Source: Dongia sedimenti
GTDB taxonomy: Bacteria; Pseudomonadota; Alphaproteobacteria; Dongiales; Dongiaceae
Length of the DNA stretch: 64,000 nt
Assembly: GCA_030715195.1 (NCBI GenBank)
Contig: JAUYVI010000004.1
Coordinates: 644,845 to 708,844, forward strand
Direction of reading: 5' to 3'
Part shown: in pieces, positions 1 through 10,300 of the stretch
Position numbering within the stretch: the first letter of the stretch is position 1
Layout: every line of letters begins with the position of its first letter
Notes under the pieces: model-generated
The model's database searches: none
The model's input: the letters and a program-made list of their open reading frames with translations, nothing else
Told to the model about the DNA's origin: nothing
Position numbers and translations under genes: made by a program

Positions 1-16
1 CGTTCAGGAGAATCCA

Positions 17-1327
17 ATGTCCGCAGCCCCCGACACCAAGACCGGAGATTTCAAGGTCCGGGATATGAGCCTCGCCGAATGGGGCCGCAAGGAATTGAAC
101 ATCGCCGAGACCGAGATGCCCGGCCTCATGGCGCTCCGCAAGGAATACGGCAAGTCGCAGCCGCTCAAAGGCGCCCGCATCGCCGGCTGCCTGCACATGA
201 CGATCCAGACCGCGGCGCTGATCGAGACGCTGACGGCGCTGGGCGCCGAAGTGCGCTGGTCGTCCTGCAACATCTTCTCGACCCAGGACCATGCCGCCGC
301 CGCGATCGCCGCGACCGGGGTTCCGGTCTTCGCCTGGAAGGGTCAGAACGAGGAAGAGTTCTGGTGGTGTATCGAGCAGACCATCCAGGGTCCGAACGGC
401 TGGACGCCGAACATGATCCTCGATGACGGCGGTGACCTCACTCAGGTCATGCACGACAAGTATCCGCAGCTCCTGGCCAAGGTGAAGGGCATTTCGGAAG
501 AGACCACCACCGGCGTGCACCGCCTTTATGAAATGGCGAAGAACGGCTCGCTGAAGGTCCCGGCGATCAACGTCAACGACTCCGTGACCAAGTCGAAGTT
601 CGACAACAAATACGGCTGCCGCGAGAGCCTGGTGGACGCGATCCGCCGCGCGACCGACGTCATGATGGCCGGCAAGGTCGCCGTGGTCGCCGGCTTCGGC
701 GACGTGGGCAAGGGCTCGGCGGAGAGCCTCCGCCATGCCGGCTGCCGCGTGATGGTGACCGAGGCCGACCCGATCTGCGCGCTGCAGGCGGCGATGGAAG
801 GCTATGAGGTCGTGACCATGGAAGATGCGGCGAAGCGCGCCGACATTTTCGTCACCGCGACTGGCTGCGTCGATGTCATCACCGTCGAACACATGCGGGA
901 GATGAAGGATCGCGCCATCGTCTGCAACATCGGCCACTTCGACAGCGAGATCCAGGTCGCGGGTCTCAAGAACTTCAAGTGGCACAATGTGAAGCCGCAG
1001 GTTGACGAGGTCGAGTTCGCCGACGGCAAGCGCATCCTGCTGCTGGCCGAAGGCCGCCTGGTGAACCTCGGCTGCGCCACCGGCCATCCGAGCTTCGTCA
1101 TGTCCGCTTCCTTCACCAACCAGGTGCTGGCCCAGATCGAGCTCTGGACCAACCACGGCAAGTACGAGAACAAGGTCTACGTCCTGCCGAAGCATCTCGA
1201 CGAGAAGGTCGCCTACCTGCACCTCGCCAAGGTGGGCGCCACGCTGACCAAGCTCTCGGAGAAGCAGGCGACCTATCTGGGCGTCGCCCAGACTGGTCCC
1301 TTCAAGTCGGACCAATACCGGTACTAG
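17..1327 (+). CDS. ahcY: Adenosylhomocysteinase (SAH hydrolase)
   Basis: NAD-dependent cytosolic enzyme that splits S-adenosylhomocysteine into adenosine and homocysteine, clearing the product inhibitor of methyltransferases. At 436 aa it has the usual family length. Visible are the substrate region with [20 protein letters not shown], the Rossmann loop GFGDVGKG, the HFDSEI segment, and the family-typical C-terminus ending in KSDQYRY, which is conserved across SAH hydrolases. An AGGAG ribosome binding site lies 7 bases before the ATG. The upstream leader is cut by the window edge, so an SAH riboswitch there cannot be judged. A strong terminator follows. Confidence 0.98.
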   Translation: MSAAPDTKTGDFKVRDMSLAEWGRKELNIAETEMPGLMALRKEYGKSQPLKGARIAGCLHMTIQTAALIETLTALGAEVRWSSCNIFSTQDHAAAAIAATGVPVFAWKGQNEEEFWWCIEQTIQGPNGWTPNMILDDGGDLTQVMHDKYPQLLAKVKGISEETTTGVHRLYEMAKNGSLKVPAINVNDSVTKSKFDNKYGCRESLVDAIRRATDVMMAGKVAVVAGFGDVGKGSAESLRHAGCRVMVTEADPICALQAAMEGYEVVTMEDAAKRADIFVTATGCVDVITVEHMREMKDRAIVCNIGHFDSEIQVAGLKNFKWHNVKPQVDEVEFADGKRILLLAEGRLVNLGCATGHPSFVMSASFTNQVLAQIELWTNHGKYENKVYVLPKHLDEKVAYLHLAKVGATLTKLSEKQATYLGVAQTGPFKSDQYRY

Positions 1328-1354
1328 AACGCGCGGCGAAAGCCGTCAGACGGA

Positions 1355-1391
1355 GGGGAGCTGCCGGGGAAGGCTGCTCCCCTTTCGTTTT
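1355..1391 (+). terminator. Rho-independent terminator of ahcY
   Basis: Perfect 7-bp arms GGGGAGC and GCTCCCC enclose a 14-base loop and are followed by the T-rich tail TTTCGTTTT. It lies 28 bases after the ahcY stop and separates that gene from the downstream kinase gene. Confidence 0.75.
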
Positions 1392-1443
1392 AGGGGCGTT
1401 TCGTTTTGGGATTTCGCGCGAATCGGCGCTAGACTGCGGCTTA

Positions 1444-3870
1444 ATGGGAATTCGGGGTGGAGTCGCAAGTCTGCGCATCGTGGCGCCGGTCGCCGTGCTG
1501 GCGGCCCTGTCGCGTGCCGCTGCCGCGCAGGCTCCAGGCGATGCCCCGGCCGCCGTCGGGGCGGTGGGATGGCTGTTTCTGCTGTTCGCCCTGGCCGCGT
1601 TGGCCGTCGCCATCGTCCTGCTGCGCCGCCTGCAGAAGGTCCGCGCTGATCTCACACGCACCGAGGCCGAGCGTGCCGGGTTGCAAGCCCGCGAGGCGGC
1701 GCTGCCGCTGGCCCGAATCCGCTGGCGAAGCGGCGGCACTTTCGCGCTCGAGGAAAAGGCCGCCGGCCTGCTGAACGGCCGACCGGACAATATCGAGGCC
1801 CTGCTGGCGCTCCTCGCCGAACCGGATCGTGCGGCGATCGGCGCCGGCCTGGCGAAGCTGGATCGTGACGGAACCGCCTTCACCGGCGCGGCCAAGTGCA
1901 CGGCGACGGGGCGCACCATCAAGCTCAGCGCCGCCGCCGCGGCCGACGGCGAGCGGATGCTCTGCCTGGATGATGTCGAGGATCTGCTGCAGCAGGCCCT
2001 CGCCCCCTATGAACAGGGTCGAGCCGAGCTCGGCCAGCTTTCGGCCTTGCTGGATCGGCTGCCCTATCCGGTCTGGCGGCGCGATGCCGGCATGACGGTC
2101 ACCTATTGCAACCGCGCCCATGCCCGGTTGTTCGGCGGCACACCCGCCGACGTGATCGCCAAGGGACGGGAGATCAGCTCGGCGGCCAAAGCCCTGGCGC
2201 GCCGGGCGCAGAAGCTCAGCCTGGCGCAATCGGAAAGCCAACAGCTCGTGGTCGATGGCCATCGCCGGCTCTACGATTTCCACGAGGTGCCGCTGGAAGA
2301 CGGCAGCCTGGTCGGCTATGCGCTGGACCAGACCGCGCTCGAGGAAAGCCATGCCGAGCTGGTGCGCCACATCGCCGCCCATGACGACGTGCTGCAATCG
2401 CTCGGCAACGGCATCGTGATCTTCGGCCCCGACCGGCGGGTCAAGTTCTTCAACGCGGCCTATCGCGATCAGTTCAGTCTCGACGCCAACTTCCTGCGCG
2501 GCGAGCCGACCATCGACCAGGTTTTGGAAGCCTTGCGCGAGCGGCGGCAGATCGCGGAACAGGCGGATTTCCGCTCGTTCAAGCAGGAATTCATCCGCCA
2601 CGTGATGACGCTGATCGAGCCGTTCGAGGACCTGATGCACACGCCGGGCGGCGCCACCTTCCGCATGGTGGCGACCCCGCATCCGTTCGGCGGCGTCACG
2701 CTCACCTTCGAGGACGTGACCGACAAACTCACCTTGGAGCGCAACTACAACACCCTGATCGCGGTGCAGAAGGAGACGATCGACAATCTCTATGAAGGCA
2801 TCGCGGTGTTCGGAAGCGACGGGCGCCTGAAGATCCACAACCCCGCCTATGCCAAGCTTTGGAATCTCGGCGACGAGGACCTCGAGGGCGAGCCCCATGT
2901 CACCAAGATCGTCGATCTGGTGCGGCCCTATTTCGAAGGCCCCTACGACTGGGCCGAGATTCGTCAGCGCATCGTCAGCGACGCCGTGGAGCGCATGCCG
3001 CGCAGCCTGCGCCTGGAGCGCAAGGACGGCACCATCATCGACATCGCCGGTATCCCGCTGCCCGATGGCGGCAAGCTGTTCAAATACGCCGACGTCACCG
3101 ACAGCATCAACATGGAGCGCGCGCTGCGCGACCGCAACGAGGCGCTGATCGCCGCCGACCGGCTGAAGTCGGAGTTCATCGCCAATGTCTCCTACGAGTT
3201 CCGCACCCCGCTGAACGTGATCATCGGCTATGCCGAGCTGCTGATCCGCCAGTATTTCGGTGCGCTCAACCAGCGCCAGGCGGAATATGCCGCGAGCATT
3301 CTCGATGCGGCGCAAGGCCTGCTGCTGATGGTCGGCGACGTGATCGACGTGGCGGCGATCGAGGCCGGCTATATCCGCCTCGACATCGCCGAGATCCGGC
3401 TGCAGCCGGTGCTGGAATCGGTCATGCGGCTCTATCAGCAGCGGGCCCACAGCCGCGAGATCGAGCTGAAGGTTGACGACGTCGCCGAAGGACTGACGCT
3501 CAAGGCCGATGAGCAGCGCTTGAAGCAGGCGCTCGCAAATCTCATCAGTAACGCAGTCGGTTCCGGCTCGGTCGGCAGCCGGGTTGAGATCACCGCGCGC
3601 AACGAAGGCGACCATGTCGCCATCTCGGTGAAGCAGACCGGGCTTCAGGGCGTGATCGGCGGCGAGGCTACCGATTTCGGCGTGACCTCGGTCGCGCGGG
3701 CCTCGCTCGGCCGCGGCACCACGCGCGGCCTCGGCATGGCTCTGGTGAAGACTCTGATCGAGCTCCATGGCGGCAGCATGGAAACGCGCAGCGGCCCCGG
3801 CTTCCGCATGGTCGTCTGCCGCCTGCCCCTGGAGGCGGTCTCCCGCCCGCCGGTGGCGGTCGGCGGGTAG
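1444..3870 (+). CDS. divL: DivL-like PAS sensor pseudo-histidine kinase
   Basis: Membrane-anchored cell-cycle regulator; the Caulobacter DivL family acts with CckA and DivK to control CtrA (family knowledge). The 808-aa protein has hydrophobic segments near residues 10-27 and 40-60, several PAS-like regions across about 170-560, then a HisKA and an ATPase region. The phosphoacceptor position reads VSYEFRTPL with Tyr584 where kinases carry His, the DivL hallmark. The N box (DEQRLKQALANLISNAV) and the GRGTTRGLGMAL loop are present, but the usual D-x-G-x-G motif is degraded to KQTGLQG, so ATP turnover may be weak. Its position between ahcY and the tsaE run supports the assignment by synteny, as I recall it. 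The start ATG lacks a clear Shine-Dalgarno sequence. Confidence 0.85.
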   Translation: MGIRGGVASLRIVAPVAVLAALSRAAAAQAPGDAPAAVGAVGWLFLLFALAALAVAIVLLRRLQKVRADLTRTEAERAGLQAREAALPLARIRWRSGGTFALEEKAAGLLNGRPDNIEALLALLAEPDRAAIGAGLAKLDRDGTAFTGAAKCTATGRTIKLSAAAAADGERMLCLDDVEDLLQQALAPYEQGRAELGQLSALLDRLPYPVWRRDAGMTVTYCNRAHARLFGGTPADVIAKGREISSAAKALARRAQKLSLAQSESQQLVVDGHRRLYDFHEVPLEDGSLVGYALDQTALEESHAELVRHIAAHDDVLQSLGNGIVIFGPDRRVKFFNAAYRDQFSLDANFLRGEPTIDQVLEALRERRQIAEQADFRSFKQEFIRHVMTLIEPFEDLMHTPGGATFRMVATPHPFGGVTLTFEDVTDKLTLERNYNTLIAVQKETIDNLYEGIAVFGSDGRLKIHNPAYAKLWNLGDEDLEGEPHVTKIVDLVRPYFEGPYDWAEIRQRIVSDAVERMPRSLRLERKDGTIIDIAGIPLPDGGKLFKYADVTDSINMERALRDRNEALIAADRLKSEFIANVSYEFRTPLNVIIGYAELLIRQYFGALNQRQAEYAASILDAAQGLLLMVGDVIDVAAIEAGYIRLDIAEIRLQPVLESVMRLYQQRAHSREIELKVDDVAEGLTLKADEQRLKQALANLISNAVGSGSVGSRVEITARNEGDHVAISVKQTGLQGVIGGEATDFGVTSVARASLGRGTTRGLGMALVKTLIELHGGSMETRSGPGFRMVVCRLPLEAVSRPPVAVGG

Positions 3871-3879
3871 TCTATAAAG

Positions 3880-3952
3880 CGTCATGCCCGGACTTGATCC
3901 GGGCATCTGTCACCGGCGGCGCAAGATCGCCGGGTCAAGCCCGGCGATGACG
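3880..3952. repeat. Palindromic intergenic repeat element
   Basis: Two hairpins face each other between convergent genes. The first is GCCCGG-acttgat-CCGGGC and the second GCCGGG-tcaag-CCCGGC. The outer ends CGTCAT and ATGACG are also complementary, so the whole stretch can fold as one long hairpin. Similar 'GTCATGCCCGGACTTGATCC'-type elements are widespread between genes in alphaproteobacteria (recalled, not searched). It may also act as a two-way terminator. I saw no second copy in this window. Confidence 0.7.
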
Positions 3953-3963
3953 GCTTGAAAAAC

Positions 3964-4974
3964 TCAGCCCGGCACGCCCTTCGTCGTCGAATACTCGAAG
4001 TGCAAAGCCTCGCCGGGATGGACCAGCGGGTAGATCGCGTGCGCCGTCATGGCGGCTTCCGAGAAGCCGCAGAGGATCAGCTTCAGCTTGCCGGGATAGT
4101 TGGCGATGTCGCCGACCGCGAAGATGCCCGGCGCGCTGGTCGCACAGGTCTTGGGATCGACCACGATGTGGTTGCGCTCGACATTCAAGCCCCAATGGGC
4201 GATCGGACCGAGATCCATGGCGAGGCCGAAGAACGGCAGCAGGATGTCGGCTTCTAGCCGCTTCACCGCGCCGTCCAGGGTCGCGACCTCGACCGCCTCG
4301 AGCTTGCCTTGCGCACCGACCAGGCCGTGCAGCTGATACGGCACCACCAGATCGATGCGGCCCTCCTTGGCGAGCGCCTCCATCTTGGCGACGGATTCCG
4401 GCGCGCCGCGGAATTTCGGCCGGCGGTGCACCACCATGATGCGCTCGGCGATATCGGCGAGGCCAATGGTCCAGTCGAGCGCGGAATCGCCGCCGCCGGC
4501 GATCACCACGCGCTTGCCGCGGAAATCCTCGCGCCGCTTCACCAGGTAGAAAACGCTGGTGCCCTCATACTGATCCAGATCGTTGAGCGGCGGTCGATTG
4601 GGTCCGAACGCGCCGCAGCCGGCGGCGATCACCACAGCGCGGGCTTCGATCACGGCGCCCTGGTTGGTCTCGACCCGCCAGCCTTCGCCGCTGGCCGTGA
4701 GCTTCTCGACGCGATGGCCGAGATGATAGGTCGGGTTGAAGGGCGCCGCCTGCTGCTCCAGCTTGGCGATGAGCTCCGCGGCGTCAATCGAAGGATGGCC
4801 GGGAATGTCGAAGATCGGCTTCTCGGGATAAAGCGCCACGCATTGGCCGCCGGCGCCCTCCAGCGCGTCGATCACATGGCACTGCATTTTCAGCATGCCG
4901 CATTCGAACACCGCGAACAGGCCGACCGGTCCCGCGCCGATGATCGCCACATCCGTCTTATGGGTTTCCCCCAT
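3964..4974 (-). CDS. Ferredoxin--NADP(+) reductase, TrxR-like type
   Basis: Flavoprotein predicted to move electrons between NADPH and ferredoxin or flavodoxin in the cytosol. The 336-aa protein opens with the FAD dinucleotide fold VAIIGAGPVGLFAVFECG, has a second fold VVIAGGGDSALDWTIGL for NADPH, and carries the late FAD motif IFAVGDIANYPGK. It lacks the redox CxxC of thioredoxin reductase, and QCVALYPEKPIFDIPGHP is typical of the thioredoxin-reductase-like FNR family (YumC type). A GGGAGA site precedes the ATG. It diverges from tsaE and converges on the divL-like gene. Confidence 0.9.
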   Translation of the reverse strand: MGETHKTDVAIIGAGPVGLFAVFECGMLKMQCHVIDALEGAGGQCVALYPEKPIFDIPGHPSIDAAELIAKLEQQAAPFNPTYHLGHRVEKLTASGEGWRVETNQGAVIEARAVVIAAGCGAFGPNRPPLNDLDQYEGTSVFYLVKRREDFRGKRVVIAGGGDSALDWTIGLADIAERIMVVHRRPKFRGAPESVAKMEALAKEGRIDLVVPYQLHGLVGAQGKLEAVEVATLDGAVKRLEADILLPFFGLAMDLGPIAHWGLNVERNHIVVDPKTCATSAPGIFAVGDIANYPGKLKLILCGFSEAAMTAHAIYPLVHPGEALHFEYSTTKGVPG

Positions 4975-5027
4975 CGTGACTTTCTCCCGTCAAACGCAGC
5001 GCATCCTGCCCGCCGGAGGCTTGCCGA

Positions 5028-5044
5028 TCAAGGCGTTGCCTTGA
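5028..5044. promoter_or_regulatory. Inverted repeat in the fpr/tsaE divergent region
   Basis: Perfect 7-bp arms TCAAGGC and GCCTTGA are separated by GTT. It sits in the 102-base space between two divergent genes, 33 bases from the tsaE start and 54 from the reductase start. This is a sensible place for an operator, but no regulator can be named. Confidence 0.4.
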
Positions 5045-5076
5045 GCGCCTTGGACCGTTACAGCTTGCCCCCAACC

Positions 5077-5568
5077 ATGGGCGACTCGACGCAAATCGAC
5101 CTCAGTTTGCCGGCCCCCGCGGCGACCGAGAGACTGGCTGCGATCATTGCGGGGCAAGCGCGTCCCGGCGACGCGATTCTGCTTTCCGGCGACCTCGGCG
5201 CCGGCAAGACCCATTTCGCGCGGGCCTTCATCAATGCGTTAACGGCGGCGCCCGAAGACGTGCCGAGCCCCACCTTCACCCTGGTGCAGACCTATGACGC
5301 ACTGGCCCAGGCAGCTCCGGTCAAGATCTGGCATTTCGATCTCTATCGCTTGAAGTCGCCCGAGGAGACGCTGGAACTCGGGATCGACGAAGTCTTCGCC
5401 GAAGGGATCGCCCTGGTCGAATGGCCCGATCGCCTGGGTCCCTTCAAGCCGCGCGAGCATCTAGAGCTGCGCCTCGCCATCACCGGCGAGGGCGCGCGTC
5501 AGGCCACATTGCTGCCGACGCCGACCTGGCGCGATCGTGCGGCGGCCATCGCCGCGAGGTTCGGGTGA
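5077..5568 (+). CDS. tsaE: tRNA t6A biosynthesis ATPase TsaE
   Basis: ATPase partner of TsaD-TsaB in making N6-threonylcarbamoyladenosine at position 37 of ANN-decoding tRNAs. The 163-aa protein fits the family size. Walker A is GDLGAGKT (residues 38-45), followed by the family motifs SPTFTLVQTY, HFDLYRL and ALVEWPDRLG. The ATG at 5077 gives the normal length, although the frame is open much further upstream. The stop overlaps the next start (GTGA), so translation is probably coupled. Confidence 0.95.
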   Translation: MGDSTQIDLSLPAPAATERLAAIIAGQARPGDAILLSGDLGAGKTHFARAFINALTAAPEDVPSPTFTLVQTYDALAQAAPVKIWHFDLYRLKSPEETLELGIDEVFAEGIALVEWPDRLGPFKPREHLELRLAITGEGARQATLLPTPTWRDRAAAIAARFG

Positions 5569-6575
5569 CGGACCGGAGCGCTGTCATTGCGCGCTTTCTG
5601 GCCGCCCATGGCTGGAACGGTGCGGTAGCGCAGCCGCTGGCCGGCGATGGGTCGGTGCGCCGCTACACGCGCCTCACGCTGCGCGATCGGCGCTGCCTGC
5701 TGATGGATTGTCCGCCGGAACTCCCGATCGCACCTTTTCTGAACATCGACGCCCTGCTGAGAAGGCTCGATCTCAGTGCGCCTGCGATCTTCGCCGCCGA
5801 TTCCGATGCCGGCCTCGCGTTGGTCGAGGATTTCGGCGACGACACATTCACGCGTCTTCTCGGCCATGGCGCGGACGAAACGGCCCTCTATCAGCTCGCC
5901 GTCGATCTGCTGATCGCGCTACATCGCCGTGCGACGCCCGCCGATTGCGCCAACCTGCCGGTCTTCGACGACGAGCGGGCGCTCGACGGACTCTTCCGCA
6001 TGCTGGACTGGTACTGGCCGGCGATTCACGGCGCGAAAGCGAGTGACACGGTGCGGCGGGAATTCGAAGCCGCCTGGCGCGCCGTGCTGCCGAAGATGCG
6101 CACAGTGCCGGATTCGATCGCGCAGTTCGATTACCACACCGACAATCTGCTGCGGCTGGATCGGCCCGGCGTGGCGGCTTGCGGGGTGATCGATTTCCAG
6201 GATGCGGTGCAGGCGCCCGTGGTCTTCGACATCGCCACCCTGCTGGCCAACGACCGGCGGGCGATTCCGGACCGCCTGCGCGATACGATGATCGACCGTT
6301 ATCTCCAGGCTTTCCCGGCGCTGGATCGTGACGCCTTCATGACGGCCTTCGCGGTCAAGACCGCCCATTGGAATACGCGGATCGTCGGCACCTTCGCGCG
6401 GCTGTTGCGGCGCGACGGCAAGGTGCACTATCAGAGGTTCATGCCCCGGGTCTGGTTCCTGGTCGAGCGTTATATGGCGCATCCCGCACTCGAGCCGGTG
6501 GCGGATTGGTATCGGCGCCATCTGCCCCCGGCGGATCGGCGCATTCTCGAACGCGATGAACGGAGTGGCGCGTGA
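5565..6575 (+). CDS. amgK: N-acetylmuramate/N-acetylglucosamine kinase (AmgK-like)
   Basis: Sugar kinase of the aminoglycoside phosphotransferase fold that phosphorylates the anomeric position of MurNAc in cell-wall recycling. The GTG start overlaps the tsaE stop by 4 bases and gives 336 aa. Visible motifs are the nucleotide loop GDGSVRRYTRL, the catalytic loop QFDYHTDNLLRL (the AmgK form of the phosphotransferase loop) and GVIDFQDA for metal binding. The next gene is its pathway partner murU, overlapping by 4 bases, which supports AmgK over a generic phosphotransferase. Confidence 0.87.
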   Translation: MTDRSAVIARFLAAHGWNGAVAQPLAGDGSVRRYTRLTLRDRRCLLMDCPPELPIAPFLNIDALLRRLDLSAPAIFAADSDAGLALVEDFGDDTFTRLLGHGADETALYQLAVDLLIALHRRATPADCANLPVFDDERALDGLFRMLDWYWPAIHGAKASDTVRREFEAAWRAVLPKMRTVPDSIAQFDYHTDNLLRLDRPGVAACGVIDFQDAVQAPVVFDIATLLANDRRAIPDRLRDTMIDRYLQAFPALDRDAFMTAFAVKTAHWNTRIVGTFARLLRRDGKVHYQRFMPRVWFLVERYMAHPALEPVADWYRRHLPPADRRILERDERSGA

Positions 6576-7303
6576 CCGCCTTCAATCTTCCGAAAACCGC
6601 CATGGTGATGGCCGCCGGCTATGGCACGCGTCTGCGTCCGCTGACCGACACGGTGCCGAAGCCGATGGTCAAGGTGCTGGGCCGGCCGATGATCGACGTG
6701 GTGCTGGACCGGCTCGCCGCCGCCGGCGTCCAGCGCGCGGTGATCAACCTGCATCATCTCGGCGAGGTGATCCGCGATCATCTGAAGGCGCGCAAGGATA
6801 TCGAAATCGTCTACTCCGAGGAGCCCGAGATCCTGGAGACCGGCGGTGGTACCAAGCAGGCGCTGCCGCTGCTGGGGCCAGATCCCTTCTTCGTGGTCAA
6901 CGCCAAGATCATCTGGCTGAACGGTCGCGAAGACGCGCTGCATCGCCTGGCCCGCGCCTGGGATCCCGAGCGCATGGATTCGCTGCTGTTGCTGCAACCG
7001 ACCGTGACCGCGATCGGTTACAGCGGACCGGGCGACTTCCTGATGGATCAGGAGGGCCGTTTGAAGCGCCGCCCCGAATGGGAAGTGGCCCCTTTCCTCT
7101 ACAGCGGCGTGAACATCACCCATCCGCGGCTGTTCGAGGCCTCGCCGGAGGGCGCTTTCTCGGTCAACATCCTCTGGGACCGTGCGATCGAGCAGGGGCG
7201 GCTCTACGGCATCCGCCATGACGGCGAGTGGTATCACGTCTCGACACCGCAGCATCTCCGTGAGGTCGAACGCGAACTCGGCTTCCACGGGATTCGTTTT
7301 TAG
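6572..7303 (+). CDS. murU: MurNAc-1-phosphate uridylyltransferase (MurU-like)
   Basis: Nucleotidyltransferase converting MurNAc-1-phosphate and UTP to UDP-MurNAc. Together with AmgK this bypasses MurA/MurB and so the fosfomycin target (known for Pseudomonas). The 243-aa protein starts with GTG, overlapping the amgK stop. The nucleotide signature MAAGYGTRLRPLTDTVPKPM lies at residues 13-32, ETGGGTKQALPLLG follows, and VNAKIIW is at the metal site. Length and domain match the small single-domain MurU class without an acyltransferase tail. Confidence 0.88.
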   Translation: MTAFNLPKTAMVMAAGYGTRLRPLTDTVPKPMVKVLGRPMIDVVLDRLAAAGVQRAVINLHHLGEVIRDHLKARKDIEIVYSEEPEILETGGGTKQALPLLGPDPFFVVNAKIIWLNGREDALHRLARAWDPERMDSLLLLQPTVTAIGYSGPGDFLMDQEGRLKRRPEWEVAPFLYSGVNITHPRLFEASPEGAFSVNILWDRAIEQGRLYGIRHDGEWYHVSTPQHLREVERELGFHGIRF

Positions 7304-7318
7304 ACGATCATCCCGCGG

Positions 7319-10300
7319 ATGAGTCCGCGCAGCACCATCTACACCATTCCGACCGGCGTGCCTTTCGCCGACGCGCTGGCGGCAGGCCTGATGGTGCGCG
7401 GGGCGGGCGATCCTCTCGCCCTGTCGAAGATGACGGTCCTGCTGCCCAACCGCCGCGCCTGCCGCGCCTTGGCGGAGGCCTTTCTGCGCCAGGCGGGGGA
7501 AGCGGGCGGTATTGCGGGCGGCGGGCTGCTGCTGCCGCGGCTGCAGCCGATCGGCGAGCCCGACGAGGAAAGCCAGTCGATCGCCGAGGCGGGCGTGCCC
7601 GGAGTCGATGCGGCGGAGGTTCCGCCGGCGATCGGTGACTTGCGGCGGCGCATGCTGCTGGCGCGGCTGATCCATCATTCGCCGCAAGCGCGCCTCGGTG
7701 CTGGCAGCGGAACGATCGCCTTCGACCAGGCGGTGCGGCTGGCGGCCGAGCTCGCGCGCCTGATCGACCAGGTCGCGACCGAGCGTCTCGACTTCTCCAA
7801 GGTGAAGGACCTTGCGCCGGCGGATTCCGAATACTGGCAGCTGACCGTGCGCTTCCTGGATCTGGTCCAGGAGAACTGGCCGGCGATCCTCGAAGGCGAG
7901 GGCGTGCTCGACCCGCCGACCCGCCGCAACTTGCTGCTGGAGCGGCAATGCGCCCTTTGGCGCTCGAAGCCGCCGCAGGATCCGGTGATCGCGGCGGGCT
8001 CGACCGGCTCGGTCCCGGCCAGCGCCGATCTGATCGCGCTGGTCGCGGAACTGCCCCTGGGTATGGTCGTGCTGCCCGGTCTCGATCGCGACGCCGATGC
8101 CGAGACTTGGGGCCAGATCGCCGAGGATCAGAGCCATCCGCAATTCGGCCTTCAGCAATTGCTTAACCGGCTCGAGACCGCGCCGAAGCACGTCCTGCTC
8201 TGGCCGAGTGACGGCTTCACCGGCGCGCCGCCGCTGCGCGCGCGCATCGTCGCCGATGCCCTGCTGCCGGCCGCCGCGACGGAAAGTTGGGAGAAGCGCG
8301 CGAAGCAGTGCATTGCCGACGCCCCAGGAGAGCACGCCGTCGAGCAAGCCTGGCGCGACGTGGCGCGGATAGATTGCACGACCGAGCAGGAAGAAGCGGG
8401 CGTCATCGCCCTGCTGTTGCGCGAAGCCGTGGCGCGGCCGGCGCCGGAACGGGCCGCCCTGGTGACGCCGGATCGCGGCCTGGCCCGGCGCGTGAAGGCG
8501 GAGCTGTTGCGTTGGGGCATCGCGATCGACGATTCCGCGGGCGAGGCGCTGCGCCTGACGCCGCCTGCAGGATTCTTCTTGCTGATCGCCGAAGCCGCGG
8601 CGGCGGAATGGGCGCCCGTGCCCTTGCTCGCGGTGCTGAAGCACCCTCTGGCATCGGGCGGCACGGCACCGATGGAGTTTCGCCAGAAGGTGCGCTCGCT
8701 CGAACGCGCGATCCTGCGCGGACCCCGCCCGGCGCCGGGCCTCCAGGGGTTGCGCGATACGATCGAAAGTGCCCGGAAGAATGAGAAGCAGGAAGGCAAG
8801 CGCGCGCTGCTACGCGAGGCCGGTTGGTTCGTCGACGGGCTGATCGAGATGACGGCGGCCTTCGACCGGCTCGACGGCCCGCGGCCGATCGCGGATCGCC
8901 TGGAAGCGCAGGTGCGGGTCGCAGAGGCGCTGGCCGCGACTGACGCCGAGCCGGGCGTCTCGCGGCTCTGGGCCGGCGAAGACGGCGAGGCCTTGGCCGA
9001 TTTCATCCAGGACTTGCTGCTGGCCGGGCGCGACATGCCGTCCTTCGATGGGGCCGGCTATGCCTCGCTGTTGCCGGAGCTGATGGAAGGCCTCGCGGTC
9101 CGGCCGCGCTATGGCCTGCATCCGCGTCTCTTCATCTGGGGGCCGCTCGAAGCGCGCTTGCAGCAGGCGGAGTTCGTCGTGCTCGGCGGACTGAACGAGG
9201 GTGTCTGGCCGCCGGAGCCCGCGGTCGATTCCTGGCTTAACCGACCGATGCGCCAGAAGTTCGGCCTGCCGGCCCCGGAGCGGCGGATCGGTCTCTCGGC
9301 CCACGATTTCCAGCAAGCGATGGGGGCTCGCCAGGTCGTGCTCACCCGGTCGCTCCGCGCCGACGGACAGCCCACGATCCCGGCGCGCTGGCTGTTGCGT
9401 CTCGAAGCCTATCTGAAGCTGCTCGGCATCGACCAGAACCTGATCGCGGCCTCGGGCCAATCGGCTCCGGTCTGGCGCGGCTGGCGCCAGCGGCTCGATC
9501 GCGCCGAGATGGTGCAGCCGATCGCGCGACCGATGCCGCGGCCCGGCGCCAAGCTGCGGCCGACCGCGCTCTCGGTCACGCAGATCGAGACCTGGATGCG
9601 CGATCCGTACGCGATCTATGCCCGGCACATCCTCAATCTCCGGCCGCTCGATCCCATCGACCAGGATCCCGACTTTTCCGACCTGGGCACGATCGTGCAT
9701 CAGGCGCTGCATCGCTTCGTCTCGGAATTTCCGGATGCGCTGCCGCCGGAGGCCGAGGCGCGCCTGCTGGAAATCGGCCGCGCCGAGTTCCGGCCGTTCG
9801 AGGACAAGCCCGCCGTCATGGCCTTCTGGTGGCCGCGCTTCGAGAAGATCGCCCACTGGTTCGTCGCCAACGAAATCGCGCGCCGGCCGGGTCTCGACGA
9901 GAGCCGCACCGAGCTGGACGGCAAGCTGCAGATCGCCGAGGTCAAGCCTGCCTTCGAGCTGCGCGCGCGCGCCGATCGGATCGACCGGCTGAGCGGCGGG
10001 GAGCTGGTCGTGATCGACTACAAGACCGGCGCGCCACCTTCGTCGAAGGAGGTGCTGCTCGGCCTGGCGCCGCAATTGGCGCTGGAAGCCGCGATCATCC
10101 AGGGCGGTGCCTTCAAGGATCTCGCCAAGGGTCCTGTGGCGCGCCTGGAATACTGGCGCCTGTCCGGCGGTGCCACGTCGGGCGAGGTCAAGGAAGTACG
10201 CCAACCGGGCCGCAGCGGCGGTCCGATCGATCCCAACGAACTCGCCGATGAAGCCCGCGCCGGATTGGTTGCGCTGCTGCGCGCCTTTGGGCGGGAGGGA

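Noticed and set aside
1441..3906. An 821-codon open frame antisense to the DivL-like kinase gene
   Set aside because: It mirrors the third-position GC bias of the real gene, shows no domain, and the sense protein has clear PAS and kinase motifs.
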